A stretch of DNA of 64,000 bases from Lachnoclostridium sp. UBA903. Its GTDB lineage: Bacteria > Bacillota > Clostridia > Lachnospirales > Lachnospiraceae. This document shows, one piece after another, positions 16,716-25,496 of the stretch. Made by a program: the position numbers and the translations under genes. The first letter of the stretch is position 1; every line of letters starts with the position of its first letter. Under the pieces are notes generated by a model, which ran no database searches, was not told the DNA's origin, and was given only the letters and a program-made list of their open reading frames with translations. The stretch is taken from positions 124,784-188,783 of the forward strand of contig DBEP01000114.1 of NCBI GenBank assembly GCA_002294045.1, read 5' to 3'.

Positions 16716-17482
16716 AACTCAAAATAGACAATGTCAAAAAAGTTTATAACACGCGTAATGGGGAGATGACAGTCTTAAACGGCATTAATCTCGATATTAT
16801 GGAAAATGAATTTATATGTGTTGTCGGGCCGTCCGGATGCGGTAAATCAACCTTGCTGAACATAATAGCCGGATTATCGGAACCTTCATCCGGTAAAGTT
16901 TATTGTGACGGACATGAGGTAACGGGAACCGGTACGGAAAGAGGAGTTGTATTTCAGCAATATGCATTGTTTCCCTGGTTAACCGTTAGAAAGAATGTTG
17001 AATTCGGATTAAGCTTAAAAGGAATCAGAGGAAAAGAAGCTTCGGATACGGCACTAAGGTATATTAATATGGTTGACCTGGCAGACTTTAGTAACCACTA
17101 TCCCAAGGAATTATCAGGCGGTATGAAACAACGCGTGGCAATTGCAAGAGCTTATGCCGTTAATCCTTCCGTATTACTGATGGATGAGCCGTTCGGTGCA
17201 TTGGATGCCCAGACAAGGACCCAGCTGCAGACGGAACTGCTTACTACCTGGCAGAAAGAAAAAAAGACCTGCTTTTTTATTACCCATGATGTGGACGAAG
17301 CAATTATACTTGGACAGAAGGTTATTATAATGAGTGCAAGACCCGGCCGTATTAAAGAAATCGTAGATATAACCATTCCGTATCCGCGTAACCAGGAGAC
17401 TAAGATGTCGAAAGAATTTCTGGACTTAAAAAATCATATCTGGGGACAGGTATACCAGGAATATCTGGAGGTCAGGAAATAA
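16691..17482 (+). CDS. ABC transporter ATP-binding protein, SsuB/TauB type
   Basis: ATPase of 263 residues. Walker A is GPSGCGKST (from residue 46), the Q-loop is in VVFQQYALFPWLTV, the signature is LSGGMKQR, Walker B is VLLMDEPFGALD, and the H-loop is FITHD. Start ATG lies inside the permease gene after AAAGGAGA. With the permease and the lipoprotein at 17559 it forms a complete small-anion-type importer. Confidence 0.95.
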   Translation: MAREERNIKLKIDNVKKVYNTRNGEMTVLNGINLDIMENEFICVVGPSGCGKSTLLNIIAGLSEPSSGKVYCDGHEVTGTGTERGVVFQQYALFPWLTVRKNVEFGLSLKGIRGKEASDTALRYINMVDLADFSNHYPKELSGGMKQRVAIARAYAVNPSVLLMDEPFGALDAQTRTQLQTELLTTWQKEKKTCFFITHDVDEAIILGQKVIIMSARPGRIKEIVDITIPYPRNQETKMSKEFLDLKNHIWGQVYQEYLEVRK

Positions 17483-17558
17483 GCTGCGTCAAAATAATTA
17501 TCAGGTTCAGATGTATAAAAACTTGTTAATTTATAAAAATTATTCAGGAGGAATTATT

Positions 17559-18641
17559 ATGAGGAAGGTGTTTAGTTTAGTATTAATTTTAATTATGGTT
17601 ACTTCAGCGTTAATTGGGTGTGGAAGTAAAAACAACGGGAAGACGGAAACACAGACAAATGAGACAAAAGACGGGAATACCGTACAAGATGATACCACAC
17701 AGGAAAATACTGCAGCAGATACCACGCTAGAAGAAATTACATTAAACATAGGTTATATGCCTAATTATGCCAGCCTGTGCACAGTTGTTGCCGGTATTAA
17801 AATGGATTATTTTAAGGAACAGGGAATAAACGTTAATTTAGTTGAATTTGCAGACGGTCCCACAATCATATCCGCTATGGAATCCGGCAGCATAGATATC
17901 GGATATATCGGACCCGGAGCACATAAGCTCTCAATACAGGGCAAGGCGGATATCATAGCCATATCACACTACGGCAATGCGGATGAAGTCATAGGAAACG
18001 CAGACAAAGGAGTATCCTCCATAAAGGATTTGCCCGGCAAAACAATTGCCATTGCTTCCGGAACAACCAGTGAAACTATTTTAAATCTGACACTCAAAAA
18101 AGCCGGATTGACAAGGGATGATGTAGAGATTATGGATATGGATGCGTCCGCCATTGTAACGGCAATGCTTTCAGGAAGTGTTGATGCGGCGGCGACCTGG
18201 TCGCCTAATACCTTTACAATCAAAAACCAGTTAGGCGATAAAGCAGTCGTACTTGCTAATAATAAGACATATATCAGTGAATTTCCTTCCATCTGCTCCT
18301 GGGTTGCCAACCCGTCCTATGTTGAAAAGAATTCTGATATCGTTTTGAGATTTACGAAAGGTTTATTTAAAGCAATGGATTACAGGACGGATGATAATGC
18401 GGCTGAAATTGCAGGCTGGGTTGCCGAGCAAACCGCATTGGATAAAGCCGCGGTATTGGACCAGATTTACGACGGGGACTGGATTAATGCGGCTGATGTA
18501 GTATCGTCTATTGAAGACGGCACAATGGAAACATATTATAAGGCGCAGCAGAAAAACTTTATTGACAGCGGGGATGTAACGCAGGAAGCTGATGTCAGCG
18601 ATTATGTGTTATTCCAGAATATGCTTGATGCGGCGGAATAA
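17559..18641 (+). CDS. ABC transporter substrate-binding lipoprotein, SsuA/NMT1 type
   Basis: Protein of 360 residues. The ATG at 17559 follows CAGGAGG and gives MRKVFSLVLILIMVTSALIGC, a lipoprotein signal with lipobox LIGC. A Thr/Asn-rich linker comes next, then the NMT1/SsuA-like fold: GYMPNYASLCTVVAGIKMDYFKEQGINVNL, SGSIDIGYIGPGAHKLS, KTIAIASGTTSETIL and LSGSVDAAATWSP. The ligand is unknown. The nearby 2-hydroxyacid epimerase and glycolysis-type genes raise the possibility of a sulfonated or carboxylated sugar derivative, which is inference only. Confidence 0.92.
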   Translation: MRKVFSLVLILIMVTSALIGCGSKNNGKTETQTNETKDGNTVQDDTTQENTAADTTLEEITLNIGYMPNYASLCTVVAGIKMDYFKEQGINVNLVEFADGPTIISAMESGSIDIGYIGPGAHKLSIQGKADIIAISHYGNADEVIGNADKGVSSIKDLPGKTIAIASGTTSETILNLTLKKAGLTRDDVEIMDMDASAIVTAMLSGSVDAAATWSPNTFTIKNQLGDKAVVLANNKTYISEFPSICSWVANPSYVEKNSDIVLRFTKGLFKAMDYRTDDNAAEIAGWVAEQTALDKAAVLDQIYDGDWINAADVVSSIEDGTMETYYKAQQKNFIDSGDVTQEADVSDYVLFQNMLDAAE

Positions 18642-18695
18642 TCCTTAAAACCCCGTACAACCGATTATAAAAACATGATATTTAAGATAAATATT

Positions 18696-18722
18696 AGGGC
18701 TATCAGATAAAATGATAGTCCT
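18696..18722 (+). promoter_or_regulatory. Hairpin upstream of the sensor kinase gene
   Basis: AGGGCTATCA (18696-18705) and TGATAGTCCT (18713-18722) can form a 10-bp stem with one G-U pair and a 7-nt loop, with no T-run. It could be the mRNA 3' end of the transporter unit or a processing site. Confidence 0.4.
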
Positions 18723-18750
18723 AAAGGGCTATTCTCCCGGGAGGTAAAAA

Positions 18751-20247
18751 ATGCTTATCTTGCTGATGATTTTTTTGATTTTAGCGTCCATATTACTGCT
18801 GGCATTAAAGCGTAATAAGGAATCATTCTACCTCCTGGGTATGTGTATCAGCCTTGCGGTCCATTTAACCGGAATTCTCATATTTATTGCTAAGAAGGGA
18901 GGGATATCCAGTAATCTGCAGGATTTTATTTTCCTTTCCCGTAATATAAAAACAAGTATACAGTATCTTTTAATAACCCTGGACAGCCTTGGCTTCATAA
19001 TTGCTGTGGGGAGATACTCATTTCCTATGTTTTTTTTATTATTGGCAATGAATTATTCCATGATACCGTGGATAAGGAGAAAACACTGGCTGCAATATGT
19101 CATTCTTGTTTTTCCGGTAGTTTCATTAATCCTGTATTATCCCGAGGTATTCCGCACGGTTACCTTAAACAAACCTCACATACAGGAAATGCTCGTGGAT
19201 TTTTCAAGGTATTGGATTTCGTTTTACGTACTGGCCGCATTTGTTCTGCTGATTATAGAATTCGCATCTATAACGATGAAGTTCTGCAGGAAGCAATTTG
19301 TGCAGATAATGGTTTTTATGATGTCCATTTCCATTGTTTATTTACTTTACAGCGGGCAGGACCCGGCCCAGGTATACCAGTTTTATTCGGACGATTATCT
19401 CTGGAGGAAGGGTATATATTATATGAACTCCGCCCTTTCCGTACAGGCTTATACGGTTATTGTGCTTGGCAACGTAATTTGCGGTATCCTGGGCTTTGCT
19501 AGTTTTCTTAAATTTACCCAAAGGAGTTTTGCAGATAATCATGAAGAATTTGTTATGAAGAACAAATTCGATAACGTAAGTTACGTAGCTTCCGTCTTTG
19601 TCCACAGCATAAAAAACCAGCTGCTTGCAAACAGGGTAATTCATAAAAGAATCCAGGTAATGTTTGATAATGGCATAGCAGGCGAGGAACCCCTGAAAGG
19701 TTATATCAATACCCTTTCGGAGCAAAATGAATTAATGCTGTCCAGGCTTGATGAACTTTACAAATCCATTAAATCCAATTCTATTATCCTGGTTCCCGTT
19801 CTGATTGAGGAGATACTGCATTGTGCCGTTGAGCGTTTTCATAATAAGTTCCCGGAAAAGCAGGTGAACGTGGAAATGGAAACCAAAGCCACAGTTTTAG
19901 CCGATAAGACCCATTTATGTGAAGCAGTCTACAATCTGCTGGTAAATGCCCAGGAAGCGGTAAATGAATCAGACCGGGGCGCGGAAGGAAAGATTTCATT
20001 GATTACCCATAACGAAAGACTATATACGGTAATTGAAGTTAAGGATAACGGCACGGGTATCAATGCGGGAAAATTAAGGAAAATATATGAGCCGTTCTAT
20101 ACCAGCAAGAATTCAAATTATAATTGGGGAATGGGGCTTTATTATGTGAGGGCTATCGTTAAGGGACATTTTGGAATCATGCGTTTTGAAAGTAAAGAAA
20201 ATACAGGCAGCAGTTTTTATATATTACTCCCGAAATTCAAAGTATAG
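18751..20247 (+). CDS. Membrane sensor histidine kinase
   Basis: Protein of 498 residues. About eight hydrophobic segments fill residues 1-250, with no obvious extracellular sensor domain. The phosphoacceptor region is VHSIKNQLL (H285). The HATPase domain has the N box LCEAVYNLLVNAQEAV, G1 DNGTGI, F box YEPFYTSKN and G2 GMGLYYV. The all-helical membrane sensor resembles kinases that read membrane-soluble or transporter-linked signals. It is cotranscribed with the response regulator 18 bp downstream and lies between the Ssu-type transporter and the aldolase/isomerase genes, so it probably controls this catabolic set. Confidence 0.9.
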   Translation: MLILLMIFLILASILLLALKRNKESFYLLGMCISLAVHLTGILIFIAKKGGISSNLQDFIFLSRNIKTSIQYLLITLDSLGFIIAVGRYSFPMFFLLLAMNYSMIPWIRRKHWLQYVILVFPVVSLILYYPEVFRTVTLNKPHIQEMLVDFSRYWISFYVLAAFVLLIIEFASITMKFCRKQFVQIMVFMMSISIVYLLYSGQDPAQVYQFYSDDYLWRKGIYYMNSALSVQAYTVIVLGNVICGILGFASFLKFTQRSFADNHEEFVMKNKFDNVSYVASVFVHSIKNQLLANRVIHKRIQVMFDNGIAGEEPLKGYINTLSEQNELMLSRLDELYKSIKSNSIILVPVLIEEILHCAVERFHNKFPEKQVNVEMETKATVLADKTHLCEAVYNLLVNAQEAVNESDRGAEGKISLITHNERLYTVIEVKDNGTGINAGKLRKIYEPFYTSKNSNYNWGMGLYYVRAIVKGHFGIMRFESKENTGSSFYILLPKFKV

Positions 20248-20265
20248 AGAGAAGGGTGATACGAT

Positions 20266-20940
20266 TTGGCAAAGCTTATCAGGATACTTATAGCAGATGA
20301 TTTCCCAATTCTGTTGGAAGATTTGAGCGAGATTATTAATTCCCAGCCGGATATGAAAGTGGCTGGAACTGCGTTAAACGGCTCTCAGATAGTTGAGCTC
20401 GCTTCCCGGGTTGAATTTGATATTATATTAATGGATATTGAGATGGAGAATCCTATAGCAGGAATTACTGCAACCGAGCTGATCCGTGATAGGGACAATA
20501 CTGCCAGAATTATCTTTTTAACCGCCCATGAAACCAAGGATATTATTATAACCGCCATGGCTACGGGAGCAGTGGACTATATTGTAAAAGGAGGGAGCGA
20601 GGAGGAACTGGTGCATCATATCCGCAGTGCCTATGAAGATAATCCGGTCATGAAAGGCAAAGTGCAGCAAATTTTGCTGCAGGAATATAAAAGGTTACAG
20701 GAGTCGGAAAGAAGCCTGCTGTTTTTTATCAATAATATTTCACAATTAACAAGTACGGAAAGGGTATTAGTCCGGCTTTTGTTAAAAGACATGAAGGTAA
20801 ACGAAATTGCGAAGGAAAGGTGTGTGGAAGTAGTAACCGTAAAAACACAGATTAAAAGCCTGCTGCGCAAATTCGGATGCACCCGCACGAAAGAAATAGT
20901 TAAAATAATAAGGGAATTGAATTTAAGCCACTTATTTTAA
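20266..20940 (+). CDS. Response regulator, NarL/LuxR type
   Basis: Protein of 224 residues. The receiver domain has the acidic pair DD (11-12), phosphoacceptor D57 in ILMDIEM, and Thr/Lys switch residues in FLTAHE and YIVKGG. The C-terminal LuxR helix-turn-helix reads TSTERVLVRLLLKDMKVNEIAKERCVEVVTVKTQIKSLLRKFG. The frame starts with TTG at 20266 after GAAGGGTG; no nearby ATG would keep the first beta strand. It is the partner of the kinase at 18751, and probably activates the transporter or the downstream aldolase operon. Confidence 0.92.
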   Translation: MAKLIRILIADDFPILLEDLSEIINSQPDMKVAGTALNGSQIVELASRVEFDIILMDIEMENPIAGITATELIRDRDNTARIIFLTAHETKDIIITAMATGAVDYIVKGGSEEELVHHIRSAYEDNPVMKGKVQQILLQEYKRLQESERSLLFFINNISQLTSTERVLVRLLLKDMKVNEIAKERCVEVVTVKTQIKSLLRKFGCTRTKEIVKIIRELNLSHLF

Positions 20941-20970
20941 TATAAAACAAAACAGGAAGGAATTAAAAAT

Positions 20971-22125
20971 ATGCCAATAGTACCATTAAGACCTTTGTTG
21001 GAGGCAACGGAAAAATATAATTTTGCATTTGGAGCGTTTAACGTAAATGCGGCAGCCCAGGTAAAAGCTGCCGTCGAAGTACATGAGATGTTCCGCTCGG
21101 CGGCCATATTGCAGGGAGCGGATTTAGCAAACGGATACATGGGAGGAAGAAAGGATTTCTTGAATTCCACTTTGGAAGATAAGAAAACGGGAGCAAAAAA
21201 TATCGGAAACGCCGTTAAAAAATACGGCATGTACTCGCCGGTTCCAATTGTATTGCATCTTGACCACGGTAAAGATTTTGATTCTGTGAAAGCTGCCATA
21301 GACGGCGGTTATACTTCCGTCATGATAGACGGTTCTTCCCTGCCCTTTGATGAAAATGTTGAGCTGACCAGGGAAGTAGTAAAGTATGCCCATGCCAGAG
21401 GCGTGTCGGTAGAAGGTGAATTGGGTGTGCTGGCGGGCGTAGAAGACCATGTATTTTCAGAAGATTCCACTTATACCAACCCCCTAAGTGCCGTGGATTT
21501 CATACGCAAAACCCAAGTGGATGCTCTTGCTATCTCTTACGGAACCATGCATGGAGCGGTAAAAGGGAAAAATGTTAAATTAAGAAGGGAAATAGTAATA
21601 GCAATTAAAGAATGCTTAAAGCATGAAAAATTATTCGGCGTATTAGTATCCCATGGTTCTTCCACCGTGCCGAAATATATAGTAGATGAAATAAACGGCC
21701 TGGGCGGAGAAATCAAGAATGCGGACGGCATTGCAGTCAGTGAATTAAAGCAGGCCATTCAAAGCGGGATAGGAAAAATCAACGTGGACACGGACCTTCG
21801 TCTTGCGGTAACCAGGAATTTAAAAGAGTTTTTCAGATATAATCCTTCCAAGCGGGACAGTGCTTCTATCGGAAAAATCTACGAGCTGCTGGAAGAAAAG
21901 AAAAATCAGTTTGACCCAAGAGTTTTCTTAACTCCTGTAATGGATACGGTAATGTATGGAACGGTTCCCGATGATGACATAGCAGGCATTATAGAATGCA
22001 TGGAAAACGGAGTAAAAGAAGTAATCGGTACATTAATCGTTGATTTCGGTTCCGTGGGTAAAGCGCCTCTGGTAGAATGCATAACTCTGGAAGAAATGGC
22101 AGAGAGATATAAAGAAATGTATTAA
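20971..22125 (+). CDS. Class II ketose-bisphosphate aldolase (FbaA-like)
   Basis: Protein of 384 residues. Zinc-aldolase motifs: HLDHGKD (zinc His plus catalytic Asp), VEGELGVLAGVEDH, LAISYGTMHG and VSHGSSTVP (zinc His residues), and the phosphate-binding KINVDTDLRLA. It is longer than typical 280-310-residue bacterial enzymes because of a C-terminal extension of about 80 residues (after about residue 300). Class II aldolases cleave fructose 1,6-bisphosphate, tagatose bisphosphate or related ketose phosphates. Placed after a two-component system and before phosphoglucose isomerase, it may be a pathway-specific copy. Confidence 0.9.
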   Translation: MPIVPLRPLLEATEKYNFAFGAFNVNAAAQVKAAVEVHEMFRSAAILQGADLANGYMGGRKDFLNSTLEDKKTGAKNIGNAVKKYGMYSPVPIVLHLDHGKDFDSVKAAIDGGYTSVMIDGSSLPFDENVELTREVVKYAHARGVSVEGELGVLAGVEDHVFSEDSTYTNPLSAVDFIRKTQVDALAISYGTMHGAVKGKNVKLRREIVIAIKECLKHEKLFGVLVSHGSSTVPKYIVDEINGLGGEIKNADGIAVSELKQAIQSGIGKINVDTDLRLAVTRNLKEFFRYNPSKRDSASIGKIYELLEEKKNQFDPRVFLTPVMDTVMYGTVPDDDIAGIIECMENGVKEVIGTLIVDFGSVGKAPLVECITLEEMAERYKEMY

Positions 22126-22196
22126 AGCGGACCAAAAGCGGAATTAAATACGTAATGTGAATATCAAAATAAAAAGGAAAAGAGGTAACAGGATTT

Positions 22197-23456
22197 ATGA
22201 AGGTGGATGTCAGCACAAGCAAATCAGAAATATTTTTAAATCCGGATAGTGTAAATGAAAAGCTTAAGAAGGCGGCCGCACTTTTGAAGGAATTATACCG
22301 GGACGAAGACGGTAATAAGGTGCTGGGATGGCTTCATGCGGAAGCGGCTGCCGTACAGCTGGATAGAATAAAGGCAAAAGCAGAAGAAGTAAGACAGAGA
22401 GCGGAGGTCTTTGTCCTTGTCGGGGTAGGAGGTTCCAATCAGGCAGCCAGAGCCGTGATAGAAGCCCTGGGGAAAGAAGACGGCCCCAGAATCCTGTATA
22501 TGGGCAACACCTTATCACCCCATTATATTAATCAAATGATGGGGCAGTTAAAAGATAAAAGCGTATACATCAACGTAGTCGCCAAAAACTTTGAAACCCT
22601 GGAACCGGGCAGCCATTTCCGGATATTAAGAAACTATATGGAGGAAACCTATTCCAGGGAGGAAATGGCGGACCGTGTGATTTTAACGGGAACGAACGGG
22701 TCCAAATCAGAAGAAATTGCCAAAGAGAACGGCTATACTTTTTTTACATTTCCTGAGGCGATTGGAGGGAGATATTCCGCATTTTCACCGGTAGGTTTAT
22801 TTCCGATGGCCGTGGCAGGCCTTGACATTGATAAATACTTAAAGGGGGTTTCTTTAGCGGAGGCATACTGCATGGAACATGCGGACCGGAATCCCGCCGT
22901 ACAGTATGCTGCCGTAAGAAACCTGTTATATGAAAATAATTATAATATTGAGGTTCTGACGGCTTTTGAACCGCAATATACTTATTTTTCGAAATGGTGG
23001 ATACAGCTGTTCGGGGAAAGTGAAGGCAAGAATAAGATGGGGATATTTCCGTCGGCAGCCATTTATTCGGAAGATCTTCATTCCCTAGGCCAGTATATGC
23101 AGGACGGACGCCGGAACTTACTGGAGACCTTTATAAAGATAAAAAACACAAACGCAAGCGTAATTGTAAAGGAAGACAGAAGCTTTGGGGACGGGTTTGA
23201 CTATCTGGAAAATATGGACTTTGCTGCTATTAACAAAGCGGCGGAGAAAGCTACCATTGAAGCGCATTGCAAGGGCGGTGTACCCTGCATCGAATTTGAA
23301 GCGGACGAAATTTCAGAAGAGACCTTTGGCTCCTTATATTATATTTTTATGCTGTCCTGTGCCATATCAGGGCTTCTGATGGGGGTAAATCCTTTTGACC
23401 AGGAAGGTGTCGAAGAGTATAAAAGAAGTATGTTTAAAGACCTGGGGAAAAATTAA
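22197..23456 (+). CDS. pgi: Glucose-6-phosphate isomerase family protein
   Basis: Protein of 419 residues with both phosphoglucose isomerase signatures: PEAIGGRYSAFSPVGL and MGVNPFDQEGVEEYK. It also has the sugar-phosphate loop TGTNGSKSEEI and the active-site stretch LFGESEGKNKMGIFP followed by DLHSLGQYMQDGRR. It is about 30 residues shorter than Bacillus Pgi. All usual active-site residues are visible, so it should isomerise glucose 6-phosphate or a close analogue. It is the last gene of the unit that starts with the kinase/regulator pair. Whether this is the only pgi of the genome cannot be seen here. Confidence 0.9.
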   Translation: MKVDVSTSKSEIFLNPDSVNEKLKKAAALLKELYRDEDGNKVLGWLHAEAAAVQLDRIKAKAEEVRQRAEVFVLVGVGGSNQAARAVIEALGKEDGPRILYMGNTLSPHYINQMMGQLKDKSVYINVVAKNFETLEPGSHFRILRNYMEETYSREEMADRVILTGTNGSKSEEIAKENGYTFFTFPEAIGGRYSAFSPVGLFPMAVAGLDIDKYLKGVSLAEAYCMEHADRNPAVQYAAVRNLLYENNYNIEVLTAFEPQYTYFSKWWIQLFGESEGKNKMGIFPSAAIYSEDLHSLGQYMQDGRRNLLETFIKIKNTNASVIVKEDRSFGDGFDYLENMDFAAINKAAEKATIEAHCKGGVPCIEFEADEISEETFGSLYYIFMLSCAISGLLMGVNPFDQEGVEEYKRSMFKDLGKN

Positions 23457-23490
23457 ACAGTCTATTCAGGATGTCAAAGCAGAAGCCGGA

Positions 23491-23601
23491 ATGAGGAAGC
23501 AGTTAATCGGATTGATGAAACGAAACGATGCACCCAAAGAACAATATATCCGGCTGGGCTTGAATGATAACGGATGGGAATATACCGATAGGAATATATA
23601 G
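23491..23601 (+). CDS. Possible small protein (36 residues), doubtful
   Basis: A short frame begins MRKQLIGLMKRNDAPKEQY, downstream of pgi, with an ordinary-looking composition. The frame is open further upstream into the pgi 3' end. No convincing ribosome binding site precedes the ATG at 23491. No family recognised; it may be a remnant of a longer gene. Confidence 0.2.
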   Translation: MRKQLIGLMKRNDAPKEQYIRLGLNDNGWEYTDRNI

Positions 23602-23746
23602 AATGGAGAGGGCAGAGCAGCGGATGCGGAAATAACCCGATATGTTCAGAAAGGATACTGAGGGAATGATTGGACTAAAATATAAAAGGGTACTTCTATA
23701 TTTTCCATATCTGTTTTATAATATGAAATAGAGATATTTTTATACT

Positions 23747-23808
23747 AGAGTGTGTTTGAAAAATCATCGCACCGTTCTAAAGGTCCCACTTTGCGGTATA
23801 CCGCGTCG
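23747..23808 (-). repeat. Dispersed inverted-repeat element, copy B (one half)
   Basis: It starts AGAGTGTGTTTGAAAAAT and continues CATCGCACCGTTCTAAAGG...ACTTTGCGGTATACCGCGTCG. This is the reverse complement of the right half of the full copy at 53232. The other half is absent. Confidence 0.75.
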
Positions 23809-23887
23809 AATGATAACGAAATATCAGGCGGGAAACGGGATACAGACGGGCATATCTGATATTCCTGATAAGAAAGGAGACTTTCCT

Positions 23888-23914
23888 ATGAAAAAAGAAA
23901 TAAATAAATTGTAA
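23888..23914 (+). CDS. Putative leader peptide (8 residues) of the resistance gene
   Basis: ATG at 23888 preceded by AGAAAGGAGA encodes MKKEINKL and stops at 23912-23914, 92 bp before the adenylyltransferase start. A good ribosome binding site on a very short frame, followed by stem-forming sequence, is the arrangement of attenuator leader peptides in antibiotic-resistance genes. Evidence is positional only. Confidence 0.35.
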   Translation: MKKEINKL

Positions 23915-23947
23915 GTACGTTCGTATACTTATATTAAAGTACGGGCG

Positions 23948-23998
23948 CCTCCAATCCGCTATGAGAAAATAATGGGCGGATAGAAAAATAAACGGAGG
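23948..23998 (+). promoter_or_regulatory. Possible SD-sequestering leader structure
   Basis: CCTCC at 23948-23952 could pair with the GGAGG ribosome binding site at 23994-23998 of the adenylyltransferase gene. ATCCGC and GCGGAT between them form an alternative hairpin. Competing stems like these would allow translational attenuation. Confidence 0.3.
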
Positions 23999-24006
23999 TA
24001 ATTGCT

Positions 24007-24870
24007 ATGAGAGCGGAAGAAAAGGTTTTGGACGAAATACTGCAATTTGCAGGAGAAGACAGTAATATAGAGATAGCCGTGTTAAACGGTTCCAGGGTAA
24101 ATCCCAATGCACCGGAGGACTTTATGCAGGATTATGATGTCAGGTTATATGTCAGTGATTTAACCGCCTCATACCGGTATAAAGCCGACAGGTCCTGGAT
24201 AGGCCGGTTTGGGGATTTGGTTATGTTACAGCAGAATAATTCCCGGGACGGCTCCTTTATCTTTTTGCTGCAATATAAAGACAGCCTGCGGATTGATTTA
24301 AGCTTTCAGGATAAAAAGGAAACAGAGAAGGAATTATCGGGAGATTCCCTGAGCAAGATTTTGTTGGATAAGCATGATTACGTCAGGGATTTGCCCTTAC
24401 CGGATGAAAGTTCCTACCATACCCAATGCCCATCGGTGACGGAATGGAATGAAACCCTGAATGAGCTTTGGTGGCTGCAGTGTTATATTGCCAAAGAGCT
24501 CTGGCGGAAGGAAATGCCCCTGGTGAAATACTTATACGATGTGCATTTTATGGATTGTTTAAGACAGCTGGTAATCTGGCATATCTCCGCGGAGAATGAC
24601 TGGAAATTAAATGTGGGTAAAGCGGGAAAATGGCTTGGGCGATTCCTTCCTGCAAAGCTTTATGAAGAATATATTTCTTTTTATTGCGGTGCGGATTATA
24701 ATGAGCAATGGGATAAACTGCTACGGACCGGAAGCTTTATCCGCAGGCTTGGAGTAAAGCTGTCTGAAAAATTAGGGTATGAATATCCGATGCAGGACGA
24801 TGTAAATGTATCGGAGTATATCCGGCAGATTCATTCTCTTAAGGAAAATGACCGGTCCTTAGAAGGCTGA
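24007..24870 (+). CDS. Aminoglycoside 6-adenylyltransferase (ANT(6)/AadE-like)
   Basis: Protein of 287 residues, the usual length of the ANT(6) family, starting MRAEEKVLDEILQFA. The nucleotidyltransferase motif is LNGSRVNPNAPEDFMQDYDVRLYV, with GSR and the metal-binding DYD pair, followed by the second acidic site in RIDLSF. The family adenylates streptomycin at the 6-hydroxyl. The similarity to mobile aadE genes is moderate, so a chromosomal homologue with unproven resistance is possible. RBS CGGAGG. It stands alone between pgi and DUF4491, with a half repeat element and a possible leader upstream. Confidence 0.87.
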   Translation: MRAEEKVLDEILQFAGEDSNIEIAVLNGSRVNPNAPEDFMQDYDVRLYVSDLTASYRYKADRSWIGRFGDLVMLQQNNSRDGSFIFLLQYKDSLRIDLSFQDKKETEKELSGDSLSKILLDKHDYVRDLPLPDESSYHTQCPSVTEWNETLNELWWLQCYIAKELWRKEMPLVKYLYDVHFMDCLRQLVIWHISAENDWKLNVGKAGKWLGRFLPAKLYEEYISFYCGADYNEQWDKLLRTGSFIRRLGVKLSEKLGYEYPMQDDVNVSEYIRQIHSLKENDRSLEG

Positions 24871-25028
24871 GGCGGCATGATTGTGCAAATGCATATATAT
24901 CCCTTTACAGGGAAAATGATGTGAAGCAGTGACTTTATAAGCTGGTGTACCGACAGGCTGATATCCATACCAATAGCTTGCCTGAATTTTCATTAGCTGT
25001 GACTTTTAGATAAATAAAGCCCTGTGTT

Positions 25029-25124
25029 AAAAGGGGCTGTTACAAAATATTAAATATACTGAACTAGTTGCTACACTTGTGTCTGGTATATGATTTATAT
25101 TTTGAATTTTGCAACAGCTCCTTT
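25029..25124. mobile_element. 96-bp MITE-like inverted repeat
   Basis: The left end (AAAAGGGGCTGTTACAAAAT, 25029-25048) and the right end (ATTTTGCAACAGCTCCTTT, 25106-25124) are inverted copies of each other with two differences. Ends of the type GGnnCTGTTGCAAA occur on IS6-like elements. No transposase gene lies between them. Confidence 0.6.
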
Positions 25125-25172
25125 GAATACCGGGAATACGGGTACATTATCAACCATAAGAAGCTATCCGTT

Positions 25173-25496
25173 TTAAATTGGCTTACCGTTCCGCTGCGAA
25201 GCTTTTGTTTGATTCCTTTTGTTTGGATTATTGGGGAACCAGCCCTTTTGGACCCTTTTTTCCTGTTCTATAAGTTCGTGTATGGCCCAGAGGGATGAAA
25301 ATCCGAAAACACCGGCCATGGAGGATAAAAGCAGGGAGTTTACGGCCACGGATAACAGAATCCCTGCTATACCGGCCACGAGAAAGACAGGCCATATCTT
25401 TTTACCGAAGTAATATTCGCCTTTTATGACAATCGGATGGTATACACCTATAATTATAAAGGTAACGATACCAATTAGTATACCTTCAATATTCAT
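25173..25496 (-). CDS. DUF4491 family small membrane protein
   Basis: Protein of 107 residues with three hydrophobic stretches. It has the family pattern: MNIEGILIGIVTFIIIGVYHPIVIKGEYYFG, then VFGFSSLWAIHELIEQEKRVQKGWFPNNP. Function is unknown; the family is common in Clostridia and Bacteroidetes. The ATG follows GGAGAAAAGAGG on the minus strand. Single gene, convergent with the adenylyltransferase. The tail after the WFPNNP motif is basic and low in complexity. Confidence 0.85.
   Translation of the reverse strand: MNIEGILIGIVTFIIIGVYHPIVIKGEYYFGKKIWPVFLVAGIAGILLSVAVNSLLLSSMAGVFGFSSLWAIHELIEQEKRVQKGWFPNNPNKRNQTKASQRNGKPI

Noticed and set aside
19068..19502. 144-residue frame inside the sensor kinase gene on the same strand
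   Set aside because: It lies wholly within a well-supported kinase gene in another frame, has no ribosome binding site, and its composition is not protein-like.
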